64,000 bases of DNA from Desulfovibrio sp. (GCA_017454855.1 JAFTCE010000092.1:1-64000), one strand, 5' to 3'. Shown: positions 10,329-20,029, numbered from the stretch's first letter. Translations and numbers: made by a program. The notes: generated by a model not told the origin, from the sequence alone.

Positions 10329-10760
10329 ATGCACTTTTACGAAGCCTTCGACAAGTTTTGCGCAAAATGCGGCTTGGATGTCCCTTCGCTGATGGACGGA
10401 GATAACACCATTCTCTTCGATGACCAGCATGCCGTGACATTTCAGTGCGACAAGGCTGACAAGTCCGTCATCCTTTCCTCCGAAATCTGCGATGCCGTCG
10501 GTCTTGGAGATAACGATCTGCAAATGCTTCTGGAAGCCTCCCTGTTCGGCGCGCAGACTGGCGGCGCATCCTTTGCCCTATCGCGGCAGCTCTCCAAAGT
10601 CATCCTCTGGAAGCGGCAGGATGACAGCTTTATCGATGAGCAGGCATTGGCACAGGTTATCAACGGCTTTCTGGCGACGGTCATCACCTGGAAGCAGAGG
10701 CTTGCAGGCGGAAACGGAGAAAATACCCATGTCTACGCCGGAAAAGGGCTTCTCGCCTGA
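10329..10760 (+). CDS. CesT/Tir-type type III secretion chaperone
   Basis: A small acidic cytoplasmic protein of 143 residues. It follows the CesT pattern: an N-terminal helix (FYEAFDKFCAKCG), a beta-rich middle, a LLEASLFGAQTGGASFAL segment near residues 68-86, and a final amphipathic helix ending in ITWKQRL. Such proteins dimerise and bind the N-terminal region of their cognate effector before secretion. It starts 19 bp after the effector stop, so the two are almost certainly cotranscribed, and the upstream effector is the natural client. The last 20 residues are probably disordered. AAGGAG precedes the ATG. A hairpin with a T-run follows at 10777. Confidence 0.8.
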   Translation: MHFYEAFDKFCAKCGLDVPSLMDGDNTILFDDQHAVTFQCDKADKSVILSSEICDAVGLGDNDLQMLLEASLFGAQTGGASFALSRQLSKVILWKRQDDSFIDEQALAQVINGFLATVITWKQRLAGGNGENTHVYAGKGLLA

Positions 10761-10776
10761 TCGGTAAACGGGAGAT

Positions 10777-10819
10777 ATCTGGCAACAGATACGGATGGGT
10801 GTTTGCCCAGATTTTTTTT
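10777..10819 (+). terminator. Rho-independent terminator after effector/chaperone pair
   Basis: ATCTGGCAA (10777-10785) pairs with TTTGCCCAGAT (10802-10812) with one bulged base. A run of T's follows to 10819. It begins 16 bp past the chaperone stop. Confidence 0.7.
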
Positions 10820-11057
10820 GTGGTTCACGTTGGCGGTCAGTGCAAGGGGTATCCAGATGATGAATGCCGAGGTTTCCGCGTCGAAAATTTGATGAATATT
10901 TTTTCTCAAGCTGTTCGATGCCAGCAGACGAACGTATGTAAGAAATGAGCTATCTCACAAGATATATGATTGAGCTAAAATTTTTGGGCCTGTTCTTGCG
11001 CTCTCCTCTGCAGCACGTACACAGGCCGCTCCTGCCTATAGGGGATGTTGCCTTACG

Positions 11058-11528
11058 CTAGACGTTCATCCAGCTCATTTGCTGGTGCAAGATATTCTTG
11101 TCACCCACGGAAGTGTCTTGTTTTTCTGCCTGCGGGCTTGACGCCTTCTCACTTGCGACGTTTTGATACAACTGTTTTTTCCAATGCCTGGCAGTACTCA
11201 CAAAGGCTGTCAGCGCGTTTTCAAACTCCCCATAATCCATGTTACCACATAAGACACGATGCAGGACGAATTCCTGGCGCGTGGGGTTCAAGCCAAGGCA
11301 TGCAAGACCGGTCTCTCCGCCAAGATAGTTGGCTTCCAAGATTTTTTGAAAAAGGTCTTCCTTGCCGACGGACGAAGCGATTGGGGCAATGAGAAAGAGA
11401 TTTTCCCCGTTGCGTTCAAAGAATACTTCATCACCATTGAAGATCACACTGCATGTGCCGCTGTCAGAAAAAGCCAGATTCAGGCCCAAAACTGTGCCGA
11501 GCTGATGTATGAGATGTTCACTGTCCAT
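11058..11528 (-). CDS. CesT-like type III secretion chaperone, orphan
   Basis: This 156-residue protein has the chaperone pattern: an N-terminal helix (HLIHQLGTVLG), strands, then ILEANYLGGETGLACLGL (about residues 64-81) and a helix with FVSTARHWKKQL. A polar tail of about 35 residues follows. It is distantly similar in layout to the chaperone at 10329 but clearly diverged, so it probably serves a different client. No effector gene is adjacent on its strand; the gene upstream on the same strand encodes a periplasmic binding protein. The giant effector at the left edge, which has no chaperone visible in the window, is a possible client (inference). AAGGAGC precedes the ATG by 6 bp. Confidence 0.7.
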   Translation of the reverse strand: MDSEHLIHQLGTVLGLNLAFSDSGTCSVIFNGDEVFFERNGENLFLIAPIASSVGKEDLFQKILEANYLGGETGLACLGLNPTRQEFVLHRVLCGNMDYGEFENALTAFVSTARHWKKQLYQNVASEKASSPQAEKQDTSVGDKNILHQQMSWMNV

Positions 11529-11592
11529 AGTACGCTCCTTTTGCTATTCTGATCGCCATATTGGCAATGCGTTTGCGCCGCGCGACGTCTGC

Positions 11593-12708
11593 TCAGTAAA
11601 TATCATCCACGGCCATCAGTATTTCTAGGGTCGGTTTCCAACCTATGCGTTTGGCCGTCTCCTGATTAAATTGCAGATTAATTGGTTCGATGTACAACTG
11701 CGGCAGTCGGCGTGCAGGTTCCCCGGCCATGATCCTGGACAAAAGTTGTGCGCTGTATGCTCCCTCGGCAAGGTCGTTGGATTGCGCAAGTCCCAGCAAC
11801 ACCCCCTGATCCACCTCGTCGCCGCCGCGCTGGGAAAACGTGGGGATTTTTGCATCCAGCAGAGGAGCCAGAATGGCTGGCATGCTTTTTTCGCTGATGC
11901 CCATATTGTAAGTAACATAGACGGCATCCGCTCCCTTGCGTACAAGATCTCTGTGGCAGGCGGTCAGGCTCTCGGCTGCCAGATCTTCATTGCCGATGTC
12001 GAACATGTCTGTGCAGCGGACAATCTTTATACCCATATGAGAAGCTGCCTTTTCGATTTGCGGCAAAGCAATGCTGTTTCGGCCCGTTTCTGTATCTTCA
12101 TAGGCTATGCCCAGGGTGTGAAAGCCGAAAATGTTAGCAAAAAGTTCCACATGGCGTGCGTAGCGATCTTTATTGACAACCGCCACAAGGTTGTCCTTGC
12201 CGGAATCATCCTCAGAGGGCACGATTCCCGCCAGGATGGGGTCCGTGACCGAGGACACGATGACGGGGACTGACAGATCTAACTTGGACACATACTTTCC
12301 GGCCCAAGTGCCAAAGACGAGAATAGCGTCAACGTCGTTCTGCTCTGCGATACGTTGTTGGATGGCATTGAACATCTCATAGAGTTTTTTTTCATCATAG
12401 TTGGCTGAATAAAAGCCGTCGGCCAAAAATTCTATATGCTGACCCCTGGCATGTTCCACCATCCATTGCCACATGGGTTCTAGGGAAGCTGTGTGTCTCG
12501 GTATGGGCACATCGCCATTCTGGACAAGTTTTAAATGCTGCAGTTTAACGCACAGTCCCTGAAATATGCGTTGAAAATTGGAAAATGGCCCGCCTTCAAC
12601 ATAGATGATCCGAAACTTTTTCGACGTCTCCTGGTTCACGGCAGCGCTCGTTATCGGACTCAGACACAGAGCCAGCGTCAAGCAGGCCCAGAGAGCAAAA
12701 GGTTTCAT
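11593..12708 (-). CDS. ABC-type periplasmic binding protein (ABC_sub_bind family)
   Basis: An exported protein of 371 residues with a signal peptide (MKPFALWACLTLALCL, cleavage after TSA). The mature part has the two-lobed fold of the uncharacterised ABC_sub_bind (COG2984) family: FRIIYVEGGPF at the start, then DAILVFGTWAGKY, PVIVSSVTDPI, LGIAYEDTETGR and ADAVYVTYNMGI. The family is usually paired with an ABC permease and ATPase, but neither is present here; it lies 38 bp downstream of the MFS-like genes. It may therefore deliver a ligand to the sensor-MFS proteins (inference). A second start at 12735 also has a good ribosome site (AAGGA). I chose 12708 because it gives a standard short signal peptide. 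Confidence 0.75.
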   Translation of the reverse strand: MKPFALWACLTLALCLSPITSAAVNQETSKKFRIIYVEGGPFSNFQRIFQGLCVKLQHLKLVQNGDVPIPRHTASLEPMWQWMVEHARGQHIEFLADGFYSANYDEKKLYEMFNAIQQRIAEQNDVDAILVFGTWAGKYVSKLDLSVPVIVSSVTDPILAGIVPSEDDSGKDNLVAVVNKDRYARHVELFANIFGFHTLGIAYEDTETGRNSIALPQIEKAASHMGIKIVRCTDMFDIGNEDLAAESLTACHRDLVRKGADAVYVTYNMGISEKSMPAILAPLLDAKIPTFSQRGGDEVDQGVLLGLAQSNDLAEGAYSAQLLSRIMAGEPARRLPQLYIEPINLQFNQETAKRIGWKPTLEILMAVDDIY

Positions 12709-12746
12709 GGACTCCCTCTCTGTAGAATGTTTCATGTATATCCTTA

Positions 12747-15089
12747 CTACAACTGTACTTTTGTGGATTTTAGCCTGCTCACGCTGGTCAGCCAAAGCAC
12801 ACAAGCCATACCCAGGATGATCGTTCCCATGCCGCACAGTACTCCTGCGGTCTGCCCCAGCAGCAAGCAGCTGCTGACCGCAAGCGGCCCCAAAAGACTT
12901 GTCACGCGAAACGTGATGTCAACCACAGCTACGCAGGAACCGACGCCTAGGGCTTTGCCTTCGGGGAGCGATATGGCGTAGGAACCTTGCGCCGCTTTGC
13001 CCAACATTTTGCTCAAGCCCAAGGCTAGCATGGCCGTCGCTGCTCCGGCCAGGGGCGGCAGCCAGGCCAAAGCAAGAACAGCCAGAGCCCCCAGGGCCAC
13101 GGACAGCGCCACATAGGCCCCCTTGGCCTGGGTGTGGGCCACCAGCCTAGAGCAGGACGCGCCGCTGCAAATGATGACAAAGGAATGGAGCATTAACATG
13201 CGGCTGATATCGCCTTGTCCATAGCCCAGGGCGTTTAAATGAACAGGTAGGTAAAAATAGAGGATACCGCCGCAGACAATGCCCATGGGCAGCACGCTCA
13301 GCATGAGAAGCTGGGAAAAACGTCCCCAACAGAGAACGCTCAATATCTTGCGCAGGGGAAAAGCTTTCTTCTGAGGCTGGGCCGCGTTGTCCCTGTTGAC
13401 CGCAGTGAAAAGTAGCCCTCTCAAGGCTATTGTCTCTGGGGTTGACCGCGTTACGGGCTGCCTGCCAAGCTGCCAGATCGGCAGCAACAGGAGCAGTGTG
13501 GCCATGCCAGACAGTCCAAAGATGAGCGCATTGCCTAGACGTTCGGCCAGCAAGCCGCCCAGGGCCACGCCACAGATGGAACCGGATTGGACGCCGGTGT
13601 ACATGTCTGTGATCAGACCTTCCCGCACGGTCAGAACCTGCGCGAGGATATTCAAACATCCAAAACCTACGCCTAGCAGGCCGCAGCCAGCAGTGAACAG
13701 GAAGGGTTCCCACGCGCCAGCGCAGAGCAGGCAACCGAAGCTTATGGCCACCAAGCCCTCCAGGGCGACAGAATATGGCTTGGATGTTTTCAGAACGCTG
13801 CCTGCCAGCATCGCGCCCAAAAAAATCCCGCCTGATTGCGCCATGACCGGTAGACTCATAAATATCTCTCGGCAGGCGGCGTCGGCGGTGAGGAGTTCGC
13901 CCATGTGCAGAGGAATAAGGGCAAGCGTTGAGGAACTTGTCAAAGCACAAAAAAACAAAAAAGGACGCACGAACAAGGCAGGTTGCTCCTGTCCAGCGCA
14001 GACAATGCCCTGGGGACGCATGCGTTCCTGCAAGAGGAGCAGCTCCAGCATGAAGACCGCCGCAATAACGCTCAGGGTGAGCAAATCCAGACCAGCCTCG
14101 CGGATGTTGCGCCACAAGGGTGCCCAGTGCAGATATGCCTTGAGCAAGAGTTGCGGCCCTTCCTGGTCAAGCGTGAGCGCAAACGCACGTTGGGCAAAGG
14201 GTTCTCGCACATCTCCAGCCTCGCTGCTGGCAAAGGCATGGCCCTGAGCGTCTAGAAGGGAAAGGCTGAAGGCATTGTTGTAGTTGGCGGCCACGCTGGC
14301 AAGATATGCCTGGGCCTGATTTTCCAGAGGGATGTCGGCCATTGTCAGGCGTTGAAAGTCCTGGGCCAGTAAGAGTCCTGTCCTGTCCATGTTGACCAGG
14401 AGGTTTTCGCCGTAGCGCTGATGGAAGCTGTACAGGGAAAGACTGCCGCAGATCAGCAGAACCACCAGCAGGGTTCCGAGGGCCAGATTGCGGGCGGAGT
14501 GGGCAAAAAGCTCGGGCCGACGGCGGGCCGTGAAGGAGAGCAGGCCGACGCCCAGCAGGACTACAAGCATATGCAGAGCGGCGTTGCGCAGGCAGAGAAG
14601 ACGCGTTTCCCGTTCCAACGTCTTGCGGTGCAGAAAGGCGGCCACGCAGCCGACAACCTTGTCGTCAGGCCCGGCCAGCAGAGGAAGCAGGGCTAGACGC
14701 CCGTCCTCACCCTCAATAACCTGCATGTCCCGAGTTACGGTAAGCTCTTGCGGCAAGAGCGCGGCGGAAAATGCCCCGGCAATGGACAGCACGTCACCCA
14801 TGTTGTTGCACAGGGCCAGGGGCAACCCGGTGACGTCGCTGACTTCATGCACGAGAAGAGGTGCCCGAGCATAGCGATCTAGGGGGATGCCCAAACGCAG
14901 GCCCAGGGCCAGTTTGAGGCGCACATTGCTCAGGGCCACGTGCGCCGAGTATTGGGCATTAGTCCACTGCGCCGAGAGCAGGCGGTTGTAGAGAAATGCC
15001 TCATAGAGCAGCATGCTGCAGACAAGAACCCCAAGTACCCCCCAGAGCAGGGAAGCGTGTTTGTTGCGTTGCGAATCTGCTTCAGACAT
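12747..15089 (-). CDS. Sensor-MFS fusion transporter, paralogue 1
   Basis: 780 residues. An N-terminal membrane helix (about 12-34) is followed by an extracytoplasmic domain of about 130 residues, two helices (about 168-188 and 200-220), a second extracytoplasmic domain (about 221-325), and one more helix. A twelve-helix major facilitator domain runs from about 370 to the end. The two outer domains resemble Cache/PAS-like sensory modules in size and placement, but I see no diagnostic motif. The MFS half contains a GSICGVALGG segment and an ERLGN motif shared by all four paralogues. The start overlaps the stop of the upstream paralogue by 8 bp, so translation is probably coupled. AAGGGATGATCC precedes the ATG. 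Residues 1-355 are almost identical to paralogue 2, while the transporter half is clearly different. The substrate is unknown. Confidence 0.75.
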   Translation of the reverse strand: MSEADSQRNKHASLLWGVLGVLVCSMLLYEAFLYNRLLSAQWTNAQYSAHVALSNVRLKLALGLRLGIPLDRYARAPLLVHEVSDVTGLPLALCNNMGDVLSIAGAFSAALLPQELTVTRDMQVIEGEDGRLALLPLLAGPDDKVVGCVAAFLHRKTLERETRLLCLRNAALHMLVVLLGVGLLSFTARRRPELFAHSARNLALGTLLVVLLICGSLSLYSFHQRYGENLLVNMDRTGLLLAQDFQRLTMADIPLENQAQAYLASVAANYNNAFSLSLLDAQGHAFASSEAGDVREPFAQRAFALTLDQEGPQLLLKAYLHWAPLWRNIREAGLDLLTLSVIAAVFMLELLLLQERMRPQGIVCAGQEQPALFVRPFLFFCALTSSSTLALIPLHMGELLTADAACREIFMSLPVMAQSGGIFLGAMLAGSVLKTSKPYSVALEGLVAISFGCLLCAGAWEPFLFTAGCGLLGVGFGCLNILAQVLTVREGLITDMYTGVQSGSICGVALGGLLAERLGNALIFGLSGMATLLLLLPIWQLGRQPVTRSTPETIALRGLLFTAVNRDNAAQPQKKAFPLRKILSVLCWGRFSQLLMLSVLPMGIVCGGILYFYLPVHLNALGYGQGDISRMLMLHSFVIICSGASCSRLVAHTQAKGAYVALSVALGALAVLALAWLPPLAGAATAMLALGLSKMLGKAAQGSYAISLPEGKALGVGSCVAVVDITFRVTSLLGPLAVSSCLLLGQTAGVLCGMGTIILGMACVLWLTSVSRLKSTKVQL

Positions 15090-17490
15090 GGATCATCCCT
15101 TTCTTCTTTTCATGTGCAGTCACACCCTGGTACGAAGCGAAATTCGACAAGATCATGGCACTATGTTTTATGTTGCGCCTTTCTAAGCTAAGAAAGACGA
15201 AGGCCATGCCTAGAAAAAGCGAACCCAGGCTACAGAGTACTGCGGAGGCTGAGGCCAAAGCTAAGGATGCGCTCACCGCAAAGGGGCCAAGCACCGAACC
15301 TGCGTAATGGGAAAATTCCAGTATGGTCATGCAAGAGGGGAGGCCCAGGGTTTTTGCTATGGGCAGGGAAAGCATATGGGAACTTAAGGCCGGGGTGCTG
15401 AGTGAACGGCACAAACCGATACTCATTGCCGCCAGGGGGGCAGCGGCCAGGGGCGGTAGTCCAGAAAGGCAGATGACGCCCAGAGCCCCCAGGGCGACAG
15501 CCAGAGCTACATATGCTCCTTTGGTGGAGCTTTTTGCAACCAGGCGGCCAAAGTATACGCTGCTGCAGACAATGACGAAGGATTCAAGCAGGTACATGCG
15601 ACCAATGTCGCCTTGAGAAAATCCTTCTCCTTGCATATACACTGGGAGATAAAAATACAGGACACCGCCGACGACGATGCCTATGGGCAGCACAGCCAGG
15701 ACGAGAAAGGGGGCGCATGTTCCCTGGTTGAGTGTCCCCAGAACCTGGCGCAAAGACAGTGTGTCCTTCGGTGCGTCTGCACTGGCCAAGGGAAGGAATG
15801 CCTGTCGTAGGCATTGGAACAGTGGCGACAACTGTGTTTCAGGAGCATGCCGCCTGTCAACCAGCCAGACCACGAGGAGCAGAAGAAGCCCCAGAGCGGA
15901 GGATATGCCAAAAATCGCTGCATTGCCCAGGCGTTCCGCCAGCATGGCCCCGAGAACCACACCGCATATGCTTCCTGAATTCAGGCCAGTGTCCATGTCG
16001 GTGAGGAGTCCAGAACCTACGGTCAAAATCTGGATAAGAAGAACTATGCCTCCGTAACTGAAGCCGTTCAAGATGATGCCAATAAGGAAATGCCACGGTT
16101 TTTGGGCAGCCATACACAGCATTGAGCCGAGTACAATGCACGTCATACCCAAAAGGGCAATCTTTAGTGGCGTCATGGTTTTTTGCAGATTTCTCGTCAA
16201 AACAATGCCCAGGAATATTCCAGCTGTTTCGGCCATTACAGACAGGCCCATGAGCATATTTCGCCAGGCGGCTGTGGGGGGAAGCAGATCGCCCATGCGA
16301 AGGGGGATCAGGGCAAGCGTCATATCATAGCCCAGTACGTAAAAAAAGATGAATGGACGCAAGAGGAGAGCAGGATGTTCGGTCTGCGTCCCATGAAGCG
16401 CAGCCAGGGATCGCCTGCGTTCCTGCAAGAGAAGCAGCTCCAGCATGAAGATCGCCGCAATGACGCTCAGGGTGAGCAAATCCAGACCAGCCTCGCGGAT
16501 GTTGCGCCACAAGGGTGCCCAGTGCAGATAGGCTTTGAGCAAGAGTTGCGGCCCTTCCTGATTGGCATCAAGCGTCAGCGCATAGGTACGTTGGGCAAAG
16601 GGGTTTCGCACATCTTCAGCCTCGCTGCTGGCAAAGGCATGGCCTTGAGCGTCCAGGAGGGTAAGGCTGAAGGCATTGTTGTAGTTGGCAGCCACGCTGG
16701 CAAGATAGGACTGGGCCTGATTTTCCAGGGGGAGGTCGGCCATTGTCAGGCGTTGAAAATCCTGGGCCAGTAAGAGTCCAGTCCTGTCCATGTTGTCCAG
16801 GAGATTTTCGCCATAGCGCTGGTGGAAGCTGTACAGGGAAAGACTACCGCAGACCAGCAGAACCCCCAGCAGGGTTCCCAGGGCCAGATTGCGAGCTGAG
16901 TGGGCAAAAAGCTCGGGGCGACGGCGGGCGATGAGGGAGAGCAGGCCGACACCCAGCAGAACCACCAGCATGTGCAAAGCGGCATTGCGCAGGCAAAGGA
17001 GGCGCGTTTCCCGTTCCAAAGAGTCGCGGTGCAGAAAGGCGGCCACGCAGCCCACAATCGTATCGTCAGGCCCGGCCAGCAGGGGAAGCAGGGCCAAACG
17101 CCCGTCCTCGCCCTCAATAACCTGCATGTCCCGCGTCTCGGCAAGCTCTTGCGGCAGGAGCGCGGCGGAAAATGCCCCGGCAATGGACAGCACGTCACCC
17201 ATGTTGTTGCACAGGGCCAAGGGCAACCCGGTGACGGCGCTGACTTCATGCACGAGAAGAGGTGCCCGAGCATAGCGCTCCAGGGGGATACCCAAACGCA
17301 GGCCCAGGGCCAGTTTGAGGCGTACATTGCTCAGGGCCACGCGCGCGGAGTATTGGGCATTGGCCCACTGCGCCGAGAGCAGGCGGTTGTAGAGAAATGC
17401 CTCGTAGAGCAGCATGCTGCAGACAAGAACCCCAAGCACACCCCAGAGCAGGGAAGAATGTTTGTTGCGTTGCGAATCTGCTTCAGACAT
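15082..17490 (-). CDS. Sensor-MFS fusion transporter, paralogue 2
   Basis: 802 residues with the same layout as paralogue 1: helix, outer domain, two helices, second outer domain, helix, then a twelve-helix MFS domain. I chose the ATG at 17490 because it gives the same MSEADSQRNKH start as paralogue 1; a GTG at 17532 would add 14 residues. The first 355 residues and the underlying DNA (about 16430-17490) nearly match paralogue 1 (about 14030-15089), then identity drops abruptly at the LLLLQER segment. The C-terminus carries an extra polar tail (HEKKKGMIHV). Upstream DNA (17491-17659) is AT-rich and holds a palindrome at 17565, so this gene may have its own promoter. Confidence 0.75.
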   Translation of the reverse strand: MSEADSQRNKHSSLLWGVLGVLVCSMLLYEAFLYNRLLSAQWANAQYSARVALSNVRLKLALGLRLGIPLERYARAPLLVHEVSAVTGLPLALCNNMGDVLSIAGAFSAALLPQELAETRDMQVIEGEDGRLALLPLLAGPDDTIVGCVAAFLHRDSLERETRLLCLRNAALHMLVVLLGVGLLSLIARRRPELFAHSARNLALGTLLGVLLVCGSLSLYSFHQRYGENLLDNMDRTGLLLAQDFQRLTMADLPLENQAQSYLASVAANYNNAFSLTLLDAQGHAFASSEAEDVRNPFAQRTYALTLDANQEGPQLLLKAYLHWAPLWRNIREAGLDLLTLSVIAAIFMLELLLLQERRRSLAALHGTQTEHPALLLRPFIFFYVLGYDMTLALIPLRMGDLLPPTAAWRNMLMGLSVMAETAGIFLGIVLTRNLQKTMTPLKIALLGMTCIVLGSMLCMAAQKPWHFLIGIILNGFSYGGIVLLIQILTVGSGLLTDMDTGLNSGSICGVVLGAMLAERLGNAAIFGISSALGLLLLLVVWLVDRRHAPETQLSPLFQCLRQAFLPLASADAPKDTLSLRQVLGTLNQGTCAPFLVLAVLPIGIVVGGVLYFYLPVYMQGEGFSQGDIGRMYLLESFVIVCSSVYFGRLVAKSSTKGAYVALAVALGALGVICLSGLPPLAAAPLAAMSIGLCRSLSTPALSSHMLSLPIAKTLGLPSCMTILEFSHYAGSVLGPFAVSASLALASASAVLCSLGSLFLGMAFVFLSLERRNIKHSAMILSNFASYQGVTAHEKKKGMIHV

Positions 17491-17564
17491 GAGACGTTCT
17501 TTTTTGCAGTTAAAAAGACAGTTGTGTTGCACGAGAAAGATAGAAAAAATGTAAAGGAATATAA

Positions 17565-17577
17565 ATTGAATTTCAAT
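17565..17577. promoter_or_regulatory. Palindromic ATTGAAtTTCAAT motif upstream of paralogue 2
   Basis: A perfect 13-bp odd palindrome in the 169-bp gap between paralogues 3 and 2. Related AT-rich motifs occur at 23531 (upstream of the cassette) and as a longer inverted repeat at 6380. It has the look of a regulator site, loosely similar to Fur-type boxes; the regulator is not identified. Confidence 0.3.
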
Positions 17578-17659
17578 ATGTTTTGCAAAAAAAATTCTTT
17601 AATAGTGTAAACGTGTTTGCCATGCTGGTTTATGGATAGTTCACATGTGCTCAAATATT

Positions 17660-20029
17660 TCACGGCGCCTTTTGGGGCAACAATGCGTGCGGCTGTTTGA
17701 CGCCGCGCCATTCCAGGCCAAAGAAGACGATCGCCATGGCGAGAAAAAGTACGCCCAGGCCGCAAAGCGCTACGGGGGGCGAGGTCAGCGCCAGGGAGAC
17801 GCTCACAGTAAAGGGGGCAATAAAGCGTGCGACCCGCTGTGAGAATTCCACCACGGCCATGCAGGTGGACATGCCCAGGCTTTTGGCTGCTGGAAGGGCG
17901 AGCGTGTAGGCGCTCAGGGCCGGTGTGCTGAACGAATGGCACAAACCTATGCTCAGCGCCGCCAAGGGCGCAGCAATCAGAGGGGGCAGCACTGCGAGGC
18001 AGAGGATGCCGAGCGCCGCCAGGGCCACGGCAAAGGCCACGTATAGCCCGTTGCTGCGACCGACGCCCAGCAAATGGCCTAAATACACGCTGCTGCAGAC
18101 GATGACGAGGGATTCCAGCATGAATATGCGACCGATATTGCCCTGGGCAAAGCCCTGCTCATGCAGGTACACGGACAGGTAAAAGTACAGGACACCGCCC
18201 ACCGTCATGCCTACGGGCAGCACGGCCAGGACAAGGAAAATGGGGAATCTGCTCTGCATGAGCTTGGGCAAAACCTGGCGCAAAGGTATGGACTCCGTCG
18301 TGGCCTTGGCTTCTTTGGTTCTGGCGGAAAGGAAGGCCAAATGCAGGTTTTGGAAAAGCGGGGACAACTTCATGCCGGGCGTATGCCCTCTGGCCACTTG
18401 GCACAGAACGAGGACGAGGAGGAGTCCTGGGACAGAGGAAATGCCAAAAATTACCGCATTACCCAGGCGTTCCGCGAGCATGCCGCCCAGGGCCACGCCG
18501 CAGATGGACCCAGAATAAAAGCCGGCGTACATATCGGGGAGCAGTCCAGGCCCCACGGTCACTATCTGGATGGCGAGCAGCAAGCCTCCGTAACTGAAAC
18601 CAACCAGGAAGCGGGCGACGATGAAGTGCCAGGGTTCATGCGCGGCCATGCACAACAGAGAGCCAAGTGTAAAGCCAGCCAGGCCAAGGAGGCTAACCTT
18701 GAGGGGCGTCGTTGTTTTCAGCATCTTTCCAGTCAGGACAATACTCAGGAAAATTCCACACGTTTCGGCCATAACAGACAGGCCCATGAGCATTTCCCGC
18801 CAGGCGGCTGTAGGCGAAAGCAGTTCGCCCATACGCAGGGGGATCAGGGAAAGTGAGAAATCATAACCAATGACAAACAAAAACATGAACGGTCGCATGA
18901 GCAGAGCAGGATGGGCGCTCTCTGTTTCGCACGGAGTTGTCAGCCTGTCGCGGCGTTCCAGCAGCAGCACCAGCTCAAGCATGAAGACCGCTGCAATGAC
19001 GACCAGCGTGAGCATATCCAGTCCAGCATCTCGGAGATTGCCCCACAAGGGCGCCCAGTGCAGATATGCCTTGAGTACAAGTTGCGGCCCTTCCTCTACG
19101 GAATCCAAGGTGAGTGCCCAGGCCCGCTGGGCAAAGGGTTCTCCGACATCTCCAGCCGTGCTGCTGGCAAATTCCCGACCTTTGGCGTCCAGGAGGGAAA
19201 GGCTGAAGGCATTGTGATAATCAGCGGCCACGCTGGCAAGATAGGCTTGGGGCTGGGCCTGATGTTCCAGGTGAATGCCGGCCATGCTCAGGTGTTGAAA
19301 ATCCCGCGCCAGCAACAGTCCTGTCTTGTCCATGTTATTCAGGAGGTTTTCGCTGTACTGCCTGTGGGAGCTGTACAACGAAAGACAGCCGCAGACCACA
19401 AGAACCCCGAGCAGGATACCTATGGCCAGGTTGCGGGTCGATCGGACAAAAAATTTGGGCCGCCGGTAGGCGATGAAAGAGAGCAGGCCGACGCCAAGCA
19501 GAACCACAAGCATGTGTAGAGCGGCATTGCGCAGGCAGAGGAGACGCGTTGCTCGTTCCAAAGTTTCACGGTGCAGAAAGACCGCCACGCAGCCCACAAC
19601 TTTATCGTCAGGCCAGGCCAGCAGGGGAAGCATGGCCAGACGCCCGTCCTCGCCCTCAATAACCTGCATGTCCCGCTTCACAGCAAGCTCTTGCGGCAAG
19701 AGGTCGGCGGAAAATGGTCCAGCAATGGACAGCACATCACCCATGTCGTTGCACAGGGCCAGGGGCAGCCCGGTCACCGCGCTGACTTCGCGCAAAATGT
19801 TCGGTGCCCGAGCATAACGCTCCAGGGGGATGCCCAAACGCAGACCCACGGCCAGCTTCAGGCGTACATTGTTCAGGGCCGCATGCGCCGAGTATTGGGC
19901 ATTGGCCCATTGCGACTTGAGAACGCGATCGTAGAGAAATGCCTCGTAGAGCAGTATTGTGGCTACGAGAACCCCCAGAACGCCCCAGAGGATGGAAACG
20001 TGTTTTTTGCCTTCCTGATGTTCAGACAT
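17660..20029 (-). CDS. Sensor-MFS fusion transporter, paralogue 3
   Basis: 789 residues with the shared layout of two outer domains among four helices, then a twelve-helix MFS half. It starts MSEHQEGKKHVSILWGV, with AAGGTTGAACC before the ATG. Sequence is more diverged from paralogues 1 and 2 over the first half than those two are from each other, but the ERLGN and GSICGVALGG segments of the MFS domain are kept. It begins 62 bp after the stop of the acetyltransferase gene on the same strand. The substrate is unknown. As for its paralogues, a ligand-gated or signal-responsive transporter is a plausible reading, but this is inference. Confidence 0.75.
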   Translation of the reverse strand: MSEHQEGKKHVSILWGVLGVLVATILLYEAFLYDRVLKSQWANAQYSAHAALNNVRLKLAVGLRLGIPLERYARAPNILREVSAVTGLPLALCNDMGDVLSIAGPFSADLLPQELAVKRDMQVIEGEDGRLAMLPLLAWPDDKVVGCVAVFLHRETLERATRLLCLRNAALHMLVVLLGVGLLSFIAYRRPKFFVRSTRNLAIGILLGVLVVCGCLSLYSSHRQYSENLLNNMDKTGLLLARDFQHLSMAGIHLEHQAQPQAYLASVAADYHNAFSLSLLDAKGREFASSTAGDVGEPFAQRAWALTLDSVEEGPQLVLKAYLHWAPLWGNLRDAGLDMLTLVVIAAVFMLELVLLLERRDRLTTPCETESAHPALLMRPFMFLFVIGYDFSLSLIPLRMGELLSPTAAWREMLMGLSVMAETCGIFLSIVLTGKMLKTTTPLKVSLLGLAGFTLGSLLCMAAHEPWHFIVARFLVGFSYGGLLLAIQIVTVGPGLLPDMYAGFYSGSICGVALGGMLAERLGNAVIFGISSVPGLLLVLVLCQVARGHTPGMKLSPLFQNLHLAFLSARTKEAKATTESIPLRQVLPKLMQSRFPIFLVLAVLPVGMTVGGVLYFYLSVYLHEQGFAQGNIGRIFMLESLVIVCSSVYLGHLLGVGRSNGLYVAFAVALAALGILCLAVLPPLIAAPLAALSIGLCHSFSTPALSAYTLALPAAKSLGMSTCMAVVEFSQRVARFIAPFTVSVSLALTSPPVALCGLGVLFLAMAIVFFGLEWRGVKQPHALLPQKAP

